From Musa acuminata AAA Group (lineage: Eukaryota > Streptophyta > Magnoliopsida > Zingiberales > Musaceae): DNA of 64,000 bases. Below the pieces are notes generated by a model, which saw only the letters and a list, made by a program, of their open reading frames with translations, ran no database searches and was not told the origin of the DNA. Positions 37,401 to 51,110 of this stretch are shown piece by piece. The number at the start of each line of letters is the position of its first letter. Within the stretch, counting starts at the first letter, position 1. The position numbers and the translations under genes were made by a program. The stretch is from positions 1,856,001 to 1,920,000 of the forward strand of contig NC_088338.1 of NCBI RefSeq assembly GCF_036884655.1, read 5' to 3'.

Positions 37401-40400
37401 CTACAGAGAGAAGCAATAAAAAGAAAAAAATTACAAATATTAACCACTTCACCGCAATATATGGCAATGTGGGAGACGCATGGACGGTGAATAAAAGTCT
37501 CTCTCATGATAATAAATACCTGAGGTCATCAACATAACTTGTTTCCTAAGGGTAGTAGTATCTAAATAAATCATCACTACCATCCACCGACCGAAATCTA
37601 TCATCATTGTAGCATAAACCTAGAATAGAAATACTTCAATTCTTTTCAGCTACTTTCATGGGGTAAAAGAATGAATCTTATTTATCCATCACCTCAATAT
37701 ATTCAAGAAGCCACTACTTATCGAAGCATATGCAAAGCAACTCATTAGATATTAACATTAATTTGCTAAATCAGCTGATCCTGATAAAATCCACATCAAG
37801 ATACCACTTGGCTAATTTCATGGTCTCCTCCAGAAGATCAACCAAGATTCAACCATAAATCAGCTTATCCAAAAGACAGAAGAGGGAGAGAAATAACAAG
37901 AAAAAGAGATGTCAATTTGGTGGAGTGTAGCTAGACCAGGATCACCCTTGGAAGGGGGACACCACCATAGCCCAATATTGCTATCCAGTGCAGCTAGAAA
38001 GGGAGAGAAAAGAGATAACTGGTCACATCTTGGCATGAGATATAACATCCATGAGCTCTAATTAGGCAGGTGCACCATTCTGTGTATTGAGATGTCATAC
38101 ATCAGAAAACCACATGCACCTTGTGCATTCCAATCAAAGGAATACTTGGCGATAAAGAAGAATTACTTGTCTAGTAAGCAAACGAAGACGATTCCTTAGC
38201 AGCAAGCAAACAACACGAGTTTCATGCTTTCAAATATCAGTTTGAAATATATTATGATGAGCCAAATGTATTGCATCATAGTAAGCAATTTACCGAATGC
38301 TTAACTGTTTCATGCTTTCTAATGTCAGTTTGTAATATATTATGATAAGCCAAATGTATTGTATTATAGTAAGCAATTTACTGAATGGTTATTTCTAAGT
38401 TCAACAGAAGATAATAACTTATTTCCTGGTTAAGTGGTTATCACAGAAATCCTGTCTAAAGGAGCAAGGAAAAATCTTTCTTGGTACCAATTCTGTTAAT
38501 AGATTGAATACAAATGTAATCCTCTTTTGCTGCCTAGAGAAGCCAACAGTTCGACTCTAAACCACACTCAAAGAAAAATCTTCTTGTTTTTATGTGAGTT
38601 CTTTATAATTTCTGATGAGCAATATCACTAGAAAACAATATCACAACAAACTACAATAAGGTTGATGCTTAAGCGCTTATGTAATAAATATTATTATATG
38701 ATAAAAAGTTCTCTTACATCAAAAGAAATATTTGACATCTGATATAAGTGTCCTTAATCACAAATAATTGAATTATCATATAATTGAATTATCATCTCAT
38801 AATGCTAATCTTAAATGTTCAATCAATTGTGAGGTGATTTATATGATGGGATAGTGGAACAACCAAATTTTAGAAAGCCTAAATATTCACCAAAAATTCT
38901 ACACATGAAGACACTTACAGCCAAAATAATAATACCAGCCAGGAGATATTCAAAAACAGCTTACAAGAAACAACCAATTTGTAACAGACATCTAAATGAA
39001 GATTAACGCCTTACCTTTCCATGGTTCTCCCCGTAAAAATAACCGGGAAGTACTTTGAGTACTTGCCAACGCCAAACTTTTCGCCTAGAAGCTGTATTTT
39101 CTTTGAGTCCAACAGAATTAGAGCTTTCCATAGTTCACAGTAATCCGATCTAAACCTCTCATCCAATTCTCTGTATATCCCATGATCTAAGAGCACTGCA
39201 TTTTTTTTCCTCGAAAGTACGTGCCAAATGATAGAATCTGTACATGCTACTTAATCTAAAATGGAGACAAAGATCACAGCCGTACCAATTGAGAAACCAG
39301 TACGACCTTCTCGAGAAACCAGTATATTTCCAGGATGGGGATCTCCATGCACAAAACCATGAACAAATATCATCTGAGCAAAGATATCCATTAAAGATTT
39401 TGCAACCTGTAAGATCAAGTGATCAACAACATAAAATTTTGAATACCAGTAAGTTTGTATATAAAAATAATCCTATCAACTAGCAGGCTGTAATTTGCAG
39501 GCAGCCACAAAACCAGAACAATATGAGTTAGTAATGATGGACTGGAAACTAATGCATCATAACATTTAAAAGAAGATATGTAAAAGTCCATTGGTTGACT
39601 TTTATGTCCTCAAGTAGTAGAACAATATGAGTTAGTAATGATGGACTGGAAACTAATGCATCATAACATTTAAAAGAAGATATGTAAAAGTCCATTGGTT
39701 GACTTTTATGTCCTCAAGTAGTTTGAAGTATATTTTTTATCCAGGACTAAAACACAGATTCACACATAAATCTAAAATGTTGATAAGAAAGAGAGCCAAT
39801 TGTCCATCTTCCCATGTATACATGTTAATCTTAAAAAAAGTCACATACCTCTCGTGGATTTATATTTGAATCCCTCATGAACTCAACATCATCAACCTAC
39901 ACCAATTTAGTCAACATTAAACTAACAGGAATGCAGCAGATAATTGCATAAAAGATATAGCCCCAAGCACCCTTATATAGCAATGATTAGTAGAGTACAC
40001 TGTTTCTTTTTTCTTCTCAGTGTGTATGCTGGAACAATTAACTTTACTCCACATCAAAGTTAGGAAACAGTGACTTGAATCTAAAAGACAAGTTAAGCCA
40101 TTGGAGGAAAACATACATAATATAGGACTATAGGTAACATGGTTCACATATTATCAACAAAAAGTGAGGATATAAGTACAGTTGCAATATCTTATATATG
40201 GCTAGAAGTAAACAAGCCATACCTTGTGTCCACTGCAAAACTGCATTGTTAAAACCTGGCTTGTTGTCAAATCCTGTGAAAAGTCTGTCAAATTCATATC
40301 TCATTGGCATAATAAAAAAAATTAAATTTATCCTAATATGCTTACAACTTCACTGAACAAATAAAAAAGGATCAAGTCTATAATTACTAACAATACACAG

Positions 40401-43400
40401 GTATGTTGTGGGAACTAACAAGCTGCATACCCAAAATACACCAGGAATTCTGACAATTTTATTATTCCTGAAATATCTGGCTGCTCTCTCAGAGTTCTTT
40501 GCCTCTTGAATAAAATCTGTGAACAAAAGAACACACAAGTCATTTGACTCCTCTTTTTTTTTGGCTAGTAAGTTGAAGATTATGTTACCTAGCTACCTAG
40601 GCAGGTCAAGCCATACCTATTTATTTTAACTATGCATTGAAAATTGCACCATAATAAAGTTTCAATCCTAAAAGAGGTCCCATGTAATAAATATGGTGCC
40701 CTCTTGACAAAAACGTATGTTTAATAGCCGCAATGATATTTTGAATTATATGAACTAGCTAACTTGGCCACCTGGAGTTGTACTAAAATAGATGGATAAG
40801 TAGGTACACCAGGGTACACCCTGGTGTACCGCAGGGTGTACCGCTCGGTACACCAGGGTGTACCGCTTGGTACGCCCTGATATACCACCCGATACACTGG
40901 TACCGTACCGTACCGAGCCCGAGTCGAAACGCCGGTATGGTACGATACGGCGAACCTTGCCTTACAGTGAATACAATGATAGCACATATTGTAATCATTC
41001 CAAGAACAACACCATATCATGCAAGAAGTTTTTTCAAAGCATGTTATCTTTCAGAGGAGTGTATTTCACAGAGAAAATAACTAGTGCTCTCTCTTAAAAG
41101 TGATGTGTAGACGAAAGGCCACAATTGAAGAGTGCGTGTGTAAACACAGTATGGCACGACATACATTCTGCTTGAGCAGGCAACTGGCAAGAGGATGTTC
41201 TTGATTGCTAGTTACTGCAGTGTGTTTAAGAGATCAGAATCAAAAAGTTCTGAAGTTTCTGACAAATGGGATGTAAAGTATGCATTATTCTAGGAATGTG
41301 AACGCATAATGGAATATGCAACTGTCAGAAAAGAACCTTCAGAATATAGAACCAAAAAGAATTTACAGTTTAAAGATAATCTGACATCACTAAGAAGTTC
41401 CTTCAGAAATTGCATATTATGTGGCATGACAAAATAACAGTTGACTCTAGATAGCAACATGAATGAGATAAGGACCTAAAAGCATATATATACATATATA
41501 TGTATAAGTCATCAGGCTACAAAGGTAAATAATAATTCTTCTAACTTGGATGACTTGAAAAACAAGCATGTTATAAAAAAAATAATTCACAAGGTGGAAA
41601 GTACAGTCACCTCTATGAACATTCTACTACTCACCAAGTTCCAAAGCCATTGCCCGTTCAAATTCTTCAATTATCCTATCAAATCTGTAATCCGGGAAAA
41701 TCTGTTCATAAAACAAAAGAGGTATACAAAACGCTCCAAAAATTTAATGAATAGAATTCTATGGAGCACACATACTTTGCAGAGTTATGTTCAACATCAC
41801 ACAACAAATTTTCAATTAGCTTTATAGCATCCAGATATTGGGGTGAGGGAATGAAAAATATTAGTAGTTTCCTAATGCCATACTTACAAGATGATTAATT
41901 ACTTGATGAAATGCTAGGCATCAGAGATGAAATTGGATGGAAAATCCCTTAATGCACCAATTAATCCTAAAAGGCTTGTTTAACTTGGAGATATCATCCT
42001 CATAGCTAAATTTTGATATGCATTATTTTGAATAGTCTCAATTTAATGTGCTTGGGACATTTCCTCAGTAGTAATATTAAATTAAATGGAAATATAAAAT
42101 ATAAAAACCTAAACCAAGAGTTAAATTAAATCAGCAATATATTAAGTTGGATAAGTGTGCTTGTAGAATTTTCTTTCCTCAGCAATAAAAGGTTTCCTTA
42201 GGTGGGGACAATATCACTTTGTCACCATGTAAATTTAAATTTGTCACCATGTAAACTTACACACTCTGACTACATTTTTTGTCTCTACTTTCCGTGTTCT
42301 TCAGAAGGTCAGAAAAATACTAATTTGGTCAACTTACACACTCCCTATCTTTATCATCTTCTGCTTGAACACAATTTTTTTATACGACCCATATACTAAC
42401 TCTAGGTTCTTAGAATATTCTTTGCCATGCAGTCAGGCATGTAATTTACAGCACACTACATTAATACATTATTCTAGAGGGAACCTCCATTACCCCAACA
42501 CAGCATATCAGTCCAACCATGCCAACATCTGGGAAAGACAGGTGAATATACAAAAACTGTTCATGTAGGTCTGTTTCAATACAAATTAATAGGTATCAAA
42601 ACAGAAAAATGTGGACAGGCACAAAAGCTATTATTATTTCTCCTAATCTTTGGCAGATTATCTGGACAATTGTTATATAGGGAAAAGGAATTCTTTCTAG
42701 GAACCCTAAGCTATTACATATTAAAGCTGATACAGAAAATGGAACCAAAACACAACAGAAAGAATAATATATAGGAAATGCAAATAAAGAGACTGGGAGG
42801 ACAAAGCATCTAAACATGCAACAATGGAAAGAGAAGGAACCATTTTTAGGCTATCAAATTGAGTGTGTTGCTGGACAAAACATTTAAAAGTTTTCATACC
42901 CGAGAGACTGACTTTGACAGGATAGTCATAGTTGTAATATCTATCTTCATCTTCTGCTCTAAGCCAGGGTACTGTACCTAGATGCAAAATATCACCATTT
43001 ATTTACTTAGCAACCAACAGAGCAAGACTCCTATAGCGCAAGTAATAGTTTTTCTTTGGAAGAGATCTACAACAAGGATCCGAAGGAACAGATTAAGTAA
43101 ATGATAAAACACCAACTTATTAACAAATTGCTGGATGCAATTTGGCAATAAGTACCACAACTGATTCTTTTTTCCTGGGAATGTTCAATGCAAGACAAAA
43201 AGCAGCACTGGTCAGCTACCAAAAAGGTAGAAACCAAATAACATAATAACTCTTCATGGAGACATCTGATTGCTCTTCAAAAACAGTCTTTTAGGAAAAA
43301 TCAGAAAAAAAACATTTATCTGTATTATATATGTATAAATTACAGGAAGAGAAATCCACCAGATGTCAGGTATTAGCATGCTATCATGAATTTACAAGAT

Positions 43401-46400
43401 CTGGTTTACATGATGTTGGAAACGCTAGAAATATCCATCAAATAAGTTTTTTTTTATGCCCCCATATACTTGCATTATCACCTTATTTCTGCTGCATTTA
43501 ACGGAATATTCATAGTCACACAAATGAAAGCACTCTGGCTATAAAGACTCCATGAATCTAGCAAGAGCAAACTGCTCGATAGAAGATGATAATGAATGGA
43601 ACAGAAAATAGTAGTCTGATTTTACTTTGTGAGATATTATGTCACTGAATTGCGGCAGTAAAATGACTTGCATTACATGAGATACTATACAAAGATGAAA
43701 AATGCCAGACCATCAACATAGATTGAGACATTACCTAGTAATTTGACCAAAATTTCTCTCTTACTCCTAAATTTTGTCAGGGATGGGAAGTAAAAGAAAA
43801 GGTATACGAATTAAAGAAAATATGAAACTTAAAAAAAAAATGAAGTCAGGATTCTTACAAGCGACATATCTATAAGCCATTTAAATCAGAAAAGAAGAAG
43901 ATAGATGGAGAAACTTTGATCAGGTTTCAATCAAGAAGCTATAGCAGATAATGAAATTTTAATTAGCAAGTCATTTAAATATTGGATGAATATTTTTCAT
44001 ATAAGTACCCAGTTGGGAAGTCTCATAAAGGTAGAAACTTTACATCTTTAATGGAGAGAGGCTGCATTGCCTAGGTTTGTGTGGAGACTCATATTTAAAA
44101 CCTCTGGGACAAGATGTGTAAGTGGATACCAAGAACAGTTTCTGTCAAACACTTGCTTACGAAATATTCCATCTGTGTTTTTCATATGACTATGTAGGTC
44201 ATAAAACCAGTGATCGCCCCAATAGACTCAAGCGGCAAGAGGTGAAAGAAATTACTGGTCCTAGTTAGTTGTAAAGGGAAGAAGGCCCCTATTGTTTCCC
44301 CCTTGAAGACCCCATCAAATTCCATCAATTTTGTTGGTCTTGACTGAGAAATAGACATTTGGACCTTGGATTAGATTTAGAGGTCGGTGCTAATGGGTAT
44401 AATACACTGGCAATGTGACCTTCGGCTTCAAGTAGAGAATCTCTGAGGAAGATCAACCATTGGATGAACATGGCACAACTCGCTCATTAAGATAACATCA
44501 TAGGGTCTCAGGCTTAGCCACTAGAGACTTGGCTGGGGATGGCTCCAATTCAACCGCTTGTTTTTCATGATCTTTCATCCCTTAAAAGGATGCAAAAAGA
44601 CCATGTGAAGATACAGATGCTTATCAATCCTCTAGTAAATATTGACATTTATTTTCTCAATAATGAGAAAGATTTGAGCTTCAATATTTCAAATGCATTT
44701 GTTAATAAAAAATAGATATAAAGCTTGAAATAACAGATATGTATATCTAAGAAAAAGGAACTTAAACCCAACAAAAAGCCTGATCTTCTTATGCACCACA
44801 TATTAACAGATAAAACAGAGGTTCATTAGCCATAATGTAATCACATGGAAATTCCAATAGAAAAATCTAATAAGAGGATCATCTCAACAATAATCAAGTA
44901 ATACCTACCTTGACTGCAACTTCTTGATTATTCTTCAACAGCCCATGGTGTACTTGAGCAATTGATGCAGCAGCAATAGGTTGTTCATCAAATGCCAAAA
45001 ATCTGACAGCCATACAAGTTAAAATATATATATATACATACATTATCATATTTTCATGTAATATTATAACAAAGATTGTTCATGCAAATGACTCTGGCCA
45101 ACACCTATAATCACAGTAGATTGCTGAGTTCCACATTGTCCCCCCTTTTCTTTTTTCTAACTAGGAAGATGATGTAGCAAAGAACCAGTAGTAAAATATT
45201 TTAGCAGTGGACAAGCAAACTAAGAACCAGCAAAACAGAAAACATTAATTAACTCAAAAATACTAATCTACCAACATATCACCCCTGTCAATTCTTGTCT
45301 TTGAAGTGCAATTAGAATGTTACAATTACTCCAATCACAAACCCCTTCCCATTAGCCTTCAGAGTAACCACAATATATTCGGCCACAGATCGGCTTCCCA
45401 TTAGTTAAAAGAAAGCAAATAGGAGCTAACACAATCTTTTTCAGCCTTCCAAAGACTGGTGCAACCTTACAGCACACTGATTCAACAGAATTCATTATAA
45501 AGGAGCCCACTCCAACTAGGTATACATGTTCAGTCTAGTTTGGAACAGCTGTAACTCGTCAGAAGAAGAATCATGTATGGATTGGGATAAGGAAAGAAAA
45601 AATATATCCCGCTTTAGAAGAGAACGAACCGCTCAATTCTAGTAACAAAAGTAGTAAGCAATCCTTTCTTGAGACTCGTATAGTCAAGTGGGGAAAGAAG
45701 AAGGCTGAAAAGCCAATTCAGTCAATCCTAGTGATAGTAGGCCGAGAAAATTTTTCAGTGATTTTCAATTTGATTTAAATCATTATTTATAGACAACATC
45801 CATAAAGTCCAATCTTCAAGTTATTTGATGCCAAGAAGTCCAACTTTCCATTCTAACACGGTTATACTACAGGTTAACCAATTTGTTAGCTATTAGGAAT
45901 TTTATTTGGAGCGTCCTGGGTTCCTCTTCAATACTTAGTTTTCTCTCACACCATTCCAGCCCACAGGCCCAGGAGGCCATGCTTCTTTTCTTTAATACTT
46001 CATTATTGCTTGATTAAAATTGTAGAGCAACTAATTAACACTCCCCTCTCCTTTTTACCTTGAATTGGAACAGAACCCGGTAGAAGGGTCACATCCTACC
46101 ATAGAACTATAAAGTGGAGGCTTAAAATGGTATTTAAGAAACCAGTTTTTAATACCAAGACTGGTGATTGTACCAGAATTTTATTAAACTAGTACATACC
46201 AACCAATACAGTATGCACCAATAAACAATATTAAATTACATTTAACATGTCATATTACCATATTGGTCTGGTACACAAGTGTTCCCAATATGACATTTGG
46301 TCAGTACAATACAATCAATATATTGCAGTCTTTGAAATCATGTTCTAGTCTATAATTGTACAAAGTACAAAATGGAGTACCACTGTAGTTCTACTTAAAT

Positions 46401-49226
46401 AGATGAATAACAAATCATTTTCAATGAATAAAGCAAAGATGCAACCATGATCTTTAAATTCTTATCAGTTTATGATACAATAATAACCATTTCTTTTGTT
46501 AGTGTTGTTTATAGTGACTCATGAAAACATGCAGAAATGTCAGGCCTCCACCATAAACCAAAAAAAGAAAGTATAGATATTTCAACATGGTTTGTCATCA
46601 TCAGGTCTGTTCCCTCTACTAAAATATGAGAGAGGGCCTCAACAAAACACCAATGTTGGCTACAGCAATACCCATGGGCATCCATACTAAAATATGAGAG
46701 AGGGCCTCTACAAAAGCCACCAATGTTGACTATAGCCTACAGCACTACCAATGGGCATCCATTCCGAAACAGATACATCAAATTAATAGACTATATATTG
46801 TAGCACTGCATAAAAGATCAATTCAACTTTCAAAGATCCTAAAAGTCTATTAAGAGTAGGCTTGACACAAATAACAAAAGTATCTCTATACTCATTTCCT
46901 TCATAAGGTGGAGAAAGGGCACTTTATTTAACGGTTATAAAGTGCCCCTATCTCGACATTTGCCAAAAATAAATCTGAAAAAAATTGGCAAAGTTGCTCC
47001 AAGGATGAGGTTACATTACATTTCTGATAAATCCTTGCCCAAGTTGCTGGCTATCACATCTTCAATATCTTTGAAGTGACATGGAATTGCCTGAGGCATC
47101 ACATTTATGAGAATAACACAATAAAACAACTCATCTGATTTATAATCAGACACACATGAAAAGATATTGCATTTATCATACCTGATCTTGCAAAGATGAA
47201 AGGATCGAAGTATATTCTTTTGGAACTTGTCTCAAAGAGGAAACAAATTGGCCAGCTTTCACATAGAACCCTTTATTAGCTTCACATAGCTTTAGTAACC
47301 TTTTAGCTGACCGAAGATGAACCTACCACCAAGATAAACTAGAATTCAACAATAAGCAAATTTTATTCAATAATGGCAGGTATTATTAACAACTGGGATA
47401 TCTCATGCACCAAATTTAGATTAATTGGTTTATATAACTAATATGCATGAACATAATAAGAGATAATATGATAATTCAAATAAATTCAAAGTGTATATAA
47501 AGGTTGCATCAAAAAGCAATTGATCAGGGGAGACCATTGCATAAATTAATCAAATTTCACATATTTCTTTTATGCCAATAGTTCAGCACATGAATTCTTC
47601 TATAGGATCTTAATGCATGCATATAATCTCCTTCTTAAGGTTGTGGCCAGCAGAACCATTGTAGGCTAATGTTTCTTCTTTTTTTTGTAAAGGGTAAGTG
47701 GCAAAGGCAGGATTCGAGTCCAGTACCTTGCATCAAACTGTCAAAGTCTTTATCAGCTAAATTAGCTGACACCTTTAAATATATCAGATGAGGTTTCAAA
47801 TCCTTAACCTTTGGTCAGTAAGTTGTAGGCCAATGTTGCTAATTGGCATATTAGCTTAATTGGTTAGAGCATCATGCTAATTGTAAGGAAATGTTGCTAT
47901 AACATCGCCTAACAGAGTCCAAAGGATGTATTCATGTGCAATGAAGATATACCGTAGGATTTCAAATAAAAGAAAAAAATCTCTCACTAATTTAGCATTT
48001 GTAGCCATCACAACCATTGTATTTTGATTTTTGTAGTAGCATGAATTGACACTTAGTCCAAAGGATGTATTCATGTGTATGTAAGATAAACAAATGGATT
48101 TCAAACAAATGTTTGTGCCTCGGACAGAATTAAAGAATGGCAAAGAGCAGACTTATACATACATAATGGTCTCCAACATGGTTCTGAATACCTGTTTTGA
48201 GACCAATTTAGTACCAGTCTAGGTGATTTACCAGGTCTGGTATCAGACCCTAGTCATACCAGTAAATACCGGTTGGTATGTAATCGGTTTTGAGATACCA
48301 ACGTTTCAAAGCTCCAAGCCAATGGCGATTAGGGAGGAAGAAGAAGAAGATTGGATTTAAGAATCTGGGACTTTGTTTCAGATTTAGCCTTCATTTCAGG
48401 TTACCTTACCCAACAGAGGAAAGGTTACTTGGGTAAGGCTGGGTCTACATATCCCATAAGTGGCCAAAATGTCACTTTGAACCAGTAATGGACAAGGTAA
48501 AAGAAAATAAAACCACAGATTGGTAATCTGTAATTGATCTGTCGTTCCTTGTCATACTTATAGCACACCAGACTTCATACTTCCAAATGAACTTGTCTTT
48601 GTATGGTCAGTTTGGCGCAACCCAACGTCTAAGTGCTTCTGAATGTCAAAGCCTTGAGACATGATATCCCTTCCTTCTAACAGAAAGAAGATGGATTTTA
48701 TCTAATAGAATAGATATACATCAGCTTCAACTAAACTGACACAGCCATCATGTTTAATGTCTATATCATATGATAATTCGATCTAAGCCAGCAGCTAAAA
48801 CTAGCATCAAAATTTGTAGCAGACACCAAAGGGGGACAAGAGAAGGGAACAAGAGGGCGACCTCCGACACCTTCATCCGGTAATCGCTCGAACCGGAAGG
48901 CAAACTACGCAAAGAATACTTGTAATCCACCACGACGAAGGCGATCTGTAGAGGAGAAGAAGAATGATCAGAACCCGTAGCCAGAACGACAAAAAGGATA
49001 CGGAGGCTGCACACACCGTGTAGATCGCACGAGAGGACCGGATGACACCGTTTACGGCAGAGCTAATCTTCTCACGGGAAGAGGAGAAAGAGGAGTCGGC
49101 GGCCACAGCGGGACGAGGGCTCGCGTTCCAGGCGAGGCCCGCGACGGCGATCCCTACAGCGAGGCGTACAGGGGAGGATGTCCCCTTCACTAGGAGCTTG
49201 AGCGGCCACCGGCGGCCTCCTCCCAT
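34415..49226 (-). CDS. ABC1/UbiB-family atypical kinase (ADCK1-like, ABC1K)
   Basis: Organelle-type protein kinase-like protein; the family is tied to isoprenoid quinone and lipid metabolism. Fifteen exons, 556 codons: 49017-49226, 48862-48945, 47182-47322, 47020-47090, 44909-45002, 42900-42977, 41635-41701, 40431-40516, 40223-40273, 39849-39896, 39286-39406, 39015-39195, 35948-36085, 35754-35866, 34415-34602. Family motifs: KAGQ at 120-123; the Ala-rich nucleotide loop AAAS at 179-182, which replaces the Gly loop of normal kinases; VAVK with Lys200; the catalytic loop HGDPHPGN at 330-337; and LLDHG with metal-binding Asp354. The GC-rich first exon has a hydrophobic stretch (PVRLAVGIAVAGLAW). 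The splice phases close through all exons. The last exon (from GLHTISR) is the weakest part, because I do not recognise its sequence. Confidence 0.88.
38219..38395. repeat. ~88 bp tandem duplication in an ABC1K intron
   Basis: Two units starting gtttcatgctttc at 38219 and 38307 and running through agccaaatgtattg to gcaatttac.gaatg; a few substitutions. Confidence 0.85.
39517..39722. repeat. 104-bp tandem duplication, apparently identical units, in an ABC1K intron
   Basis: aacaatatgagttagtaatg begins at 39517 and again at 39621. The two units match base for base by eye through the caagtagt block at their ends. Confidence 0.95.
40801..40959. mobile_element. CAAGG...CCTTG element family, left-truncated copy
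   Basis: Its right end (gcgaaccttg) and interior (gtaccg/cggtac words, gagtcgaaacgccgg) match copy 1 at 23230-23481. The left end is replaced by tandem ggtgtacc-type repeats and no target-site duplication was found. It lies in an ABC1K intron. Confidence 0.7.
46140..46330. repeat. Diverged TACC/GGTA-rich repeat in an ABC1K intron
   Basis: Contains repeated ggtac/gtacc-type words (accagtttttaatacc, ggtctggtacac) similar in style to the TACCG element family but heavily decayed. Family assignment is tentative. Confidence 0.3.
46618..46762. repeat. ~68 bp tandem duplication in an ABC1K intron
   Basis: actaaaatatgagagagggc occurs at 46618 and 46686, and each unit ends with atgggcatccat; a small insertion in the second unit. 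Confidence 0.85.
47844..47883 (+). repeat. tRNA-like 5' half in an ABC1K intron
   Basis: ggcatattagcttaattggttagagc followed by atgctaat resembles the 5' half of a tRNA-Ile (A-box and anticodon-stem-like part), but no T-arm follows. Probably a tRNA fragment or SINE head. Confidence 0.35.
48176..48305. repeat. Diverged TACC/GGTA-rich repeat in an ABC1K intron
   Basis: Series of taccagt/accgg words (accagtaaataccggttggt). A likely old relative of the TACCG element family. No clean ends. Confidence 0.35.
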
Positions 49227-49239
49227 GGCGGGGATTTCC

Positions 49240-49955
49240 TAGGGTTTGAATCGGGAAGGCGGAGGAGGGGAGGACGGAGAACGGAGAAAAGCGAAGCCGG
49301 CAAAGTAGCCGACACTCCACGATACGATATAATTACAAACCGGCTTTCGTTCCGACATCGCGTGTCGGCCGATCCTTCACTATACGATATATGAAAAAGG
49401 CTCTTGAGTTGCTTCGTATTTTTGGAACGTGTCAAATTACCGTAAATTTCGATTGTTGCGAATGAGATCCTAACTTTGTGAATGAATACTTTACCGACTC
49501 AATGCGAGGTCTTTAAATAGTTATATATCTATGCTTTCAAGATTAGTTATCTCGGTATGTATCCTTCTAAATTAGGCTTTTGATATTTTCCCTAGATTTG
49601 TCAACCGGATTGAATAGTTTATTTCATCTCATGGTTTTGTATGTCTTGTTTATAGATATCCATTTAGGTTCTTTTAATAGTGGGAGTGGTGTTAAAAAAA
49701 CAAAAAAGTGGGAGAGGTGTCATACAAAGGTGACTCATCCGTTGCACAGGAAAAATATATATATCAAGATACTTTGCTTAACGTATGTTGATGATATTTT
49801 ATTTTACTTTTGAATTAATTATCAATCTTATAACATTACTAGTAAGATATTTAAGAGAGATGAAGTCAAACAAATTAAAGGACTCGTTTGGATATTTCTG
49901 ATTTTTTTTTAACCTCAGAGCAACATGTAGAAGGGGTTAATTACATATTGTTCCC
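49240..49955. other. Promoter side of the ABC1K gene, then AT-rich spacer
   Basis: The first ~100 bases are GC- and GA-rich and probably contain the 5' leader of the minus-strand ABC1K gene. The remainder is AT-rich with no recognised gene. Confidence 0.45.
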
Positions 49956-49959
49956 AGCA

Positions 49960-51110
49960 TTTAGTTGTCTTTAGCATCCCAATTCCTACACTTTAAAAAG
50001 TTCATCTAGGTTCATTTATCATAACGACGCTAGTTTTACCGATGAAAATATAAAAATAAAAGATAAAAAAATATAATTTTAATGTTTGATAGCGGACGAC
50101 GACGGTGGTGGTAGACGACAGCGTCGCTGGCATCAACGTCGATGCAAATGCCTGATCACCTCCAACGATGATAAGATCCACTCTCATCGTAATGCCACTC
50201 GCCTCTACGAGGAGCGCATCGTCGACCTCATCGACACTTGCCTCACGTTGCTCTACATTTGCATTAACGCTGATGTAGTTGCCAAGTGACAATTACATCG
50301 ACGTCGACACAAATAATGGTAACCGCCTCACTACTGACCCATTAGGCAAATCCTAACCTCGACCACTCCCCCTTTGCATCTACATCGACATTGATGAAGA
50401 TGTCGAGCGGCCCATTCGTCACAAATATAGAGTGATGTAGGGCGAGTGGTGATAAGGTCGACAGTGCGCTTCCTTATAAAGGTGGGTGGCGTTACTGACC
50501 CGTCAGGTGGATCCCAGCCTCGACTCGAAGCTAGGGTCGCTAGAGCTCTTATCGATCCCCTCGCTGTCATATAAATTCTGATATTACCTCTCACCGAGCG
50601 ACCCTTTTACCGCTCTGCATCTACGTCGACATTGATGTTAAGCAATACCGCTCTGCATCTGCATCGATGTAGACGTAGATGCAAAGGGGGAGAGGTTGAG
50701 GTTGAGATCCACCCAAGGGGTCAACAACTAGGCGACCACCACCATCTGCATTGATGCTTACACAATTGCTTCAACGTTGATGTAGAGCAGCACGGGCTGG
50801 GTGACAATGAGATCAACGGTGCACTCCTCCTAGAGGCGGGTGGTGTCGTAGTGAGAGCAAATCTTATCATCGTCGGAGGCTACCAGACAATTACGTCGAC
50901 GTTGACGTTGATATCAATAGTGTATCCGTCCACCACTACCAATGTTGTCCGCCAGACAATTATCAACCAGATTAAAATTATTTTTTTACTTTTTATTTTC
51001 ATATTTTTATCGATAAAATTGACATCGTTAGAATAAATAGACAGATGTTTCACTTTCGTAACTATAGGAATATCAATACAATTTTTAAAACATAAAACCC
51101 AAAACATTAA
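49960..51110. mobile_element. Long-inverted-repeat (foldback or MULE-like) element, copy 2
   Basis: Same family as 32480-33675. The left arm (about 49960-50240) is mirrored at about 50810-51110. Shared blocks in both arms: the aaaataaaagataaaaaaat run, the gatgataagat block with its neighbouring ctctcat, and the cgcctct.cgaggagcgca block. The centre has the same catcgacgt/gtagatgcaa words as copy 1. Exact termini not resolved. No intact protein. Confidence 0.75.

Noticed and set aside
45590..45730. Stretch resembling plant mitochondrial intergenic DNA
   Set aside because: Only an impression from word usage (gtggggaaagaagaaggctg); no organelle gene is present to confirm a transfer.
47182..47322. 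Possibility that the 47-49 kb exons belong to a separate gene from the 34-45 kb kinase exons
   Set aside because: Splice phases join without a break and the motifs (KAGQ, Ala-rich loop, VAVK, HGDPHPGN, LLDHG) appear in the normal ABC1 order.
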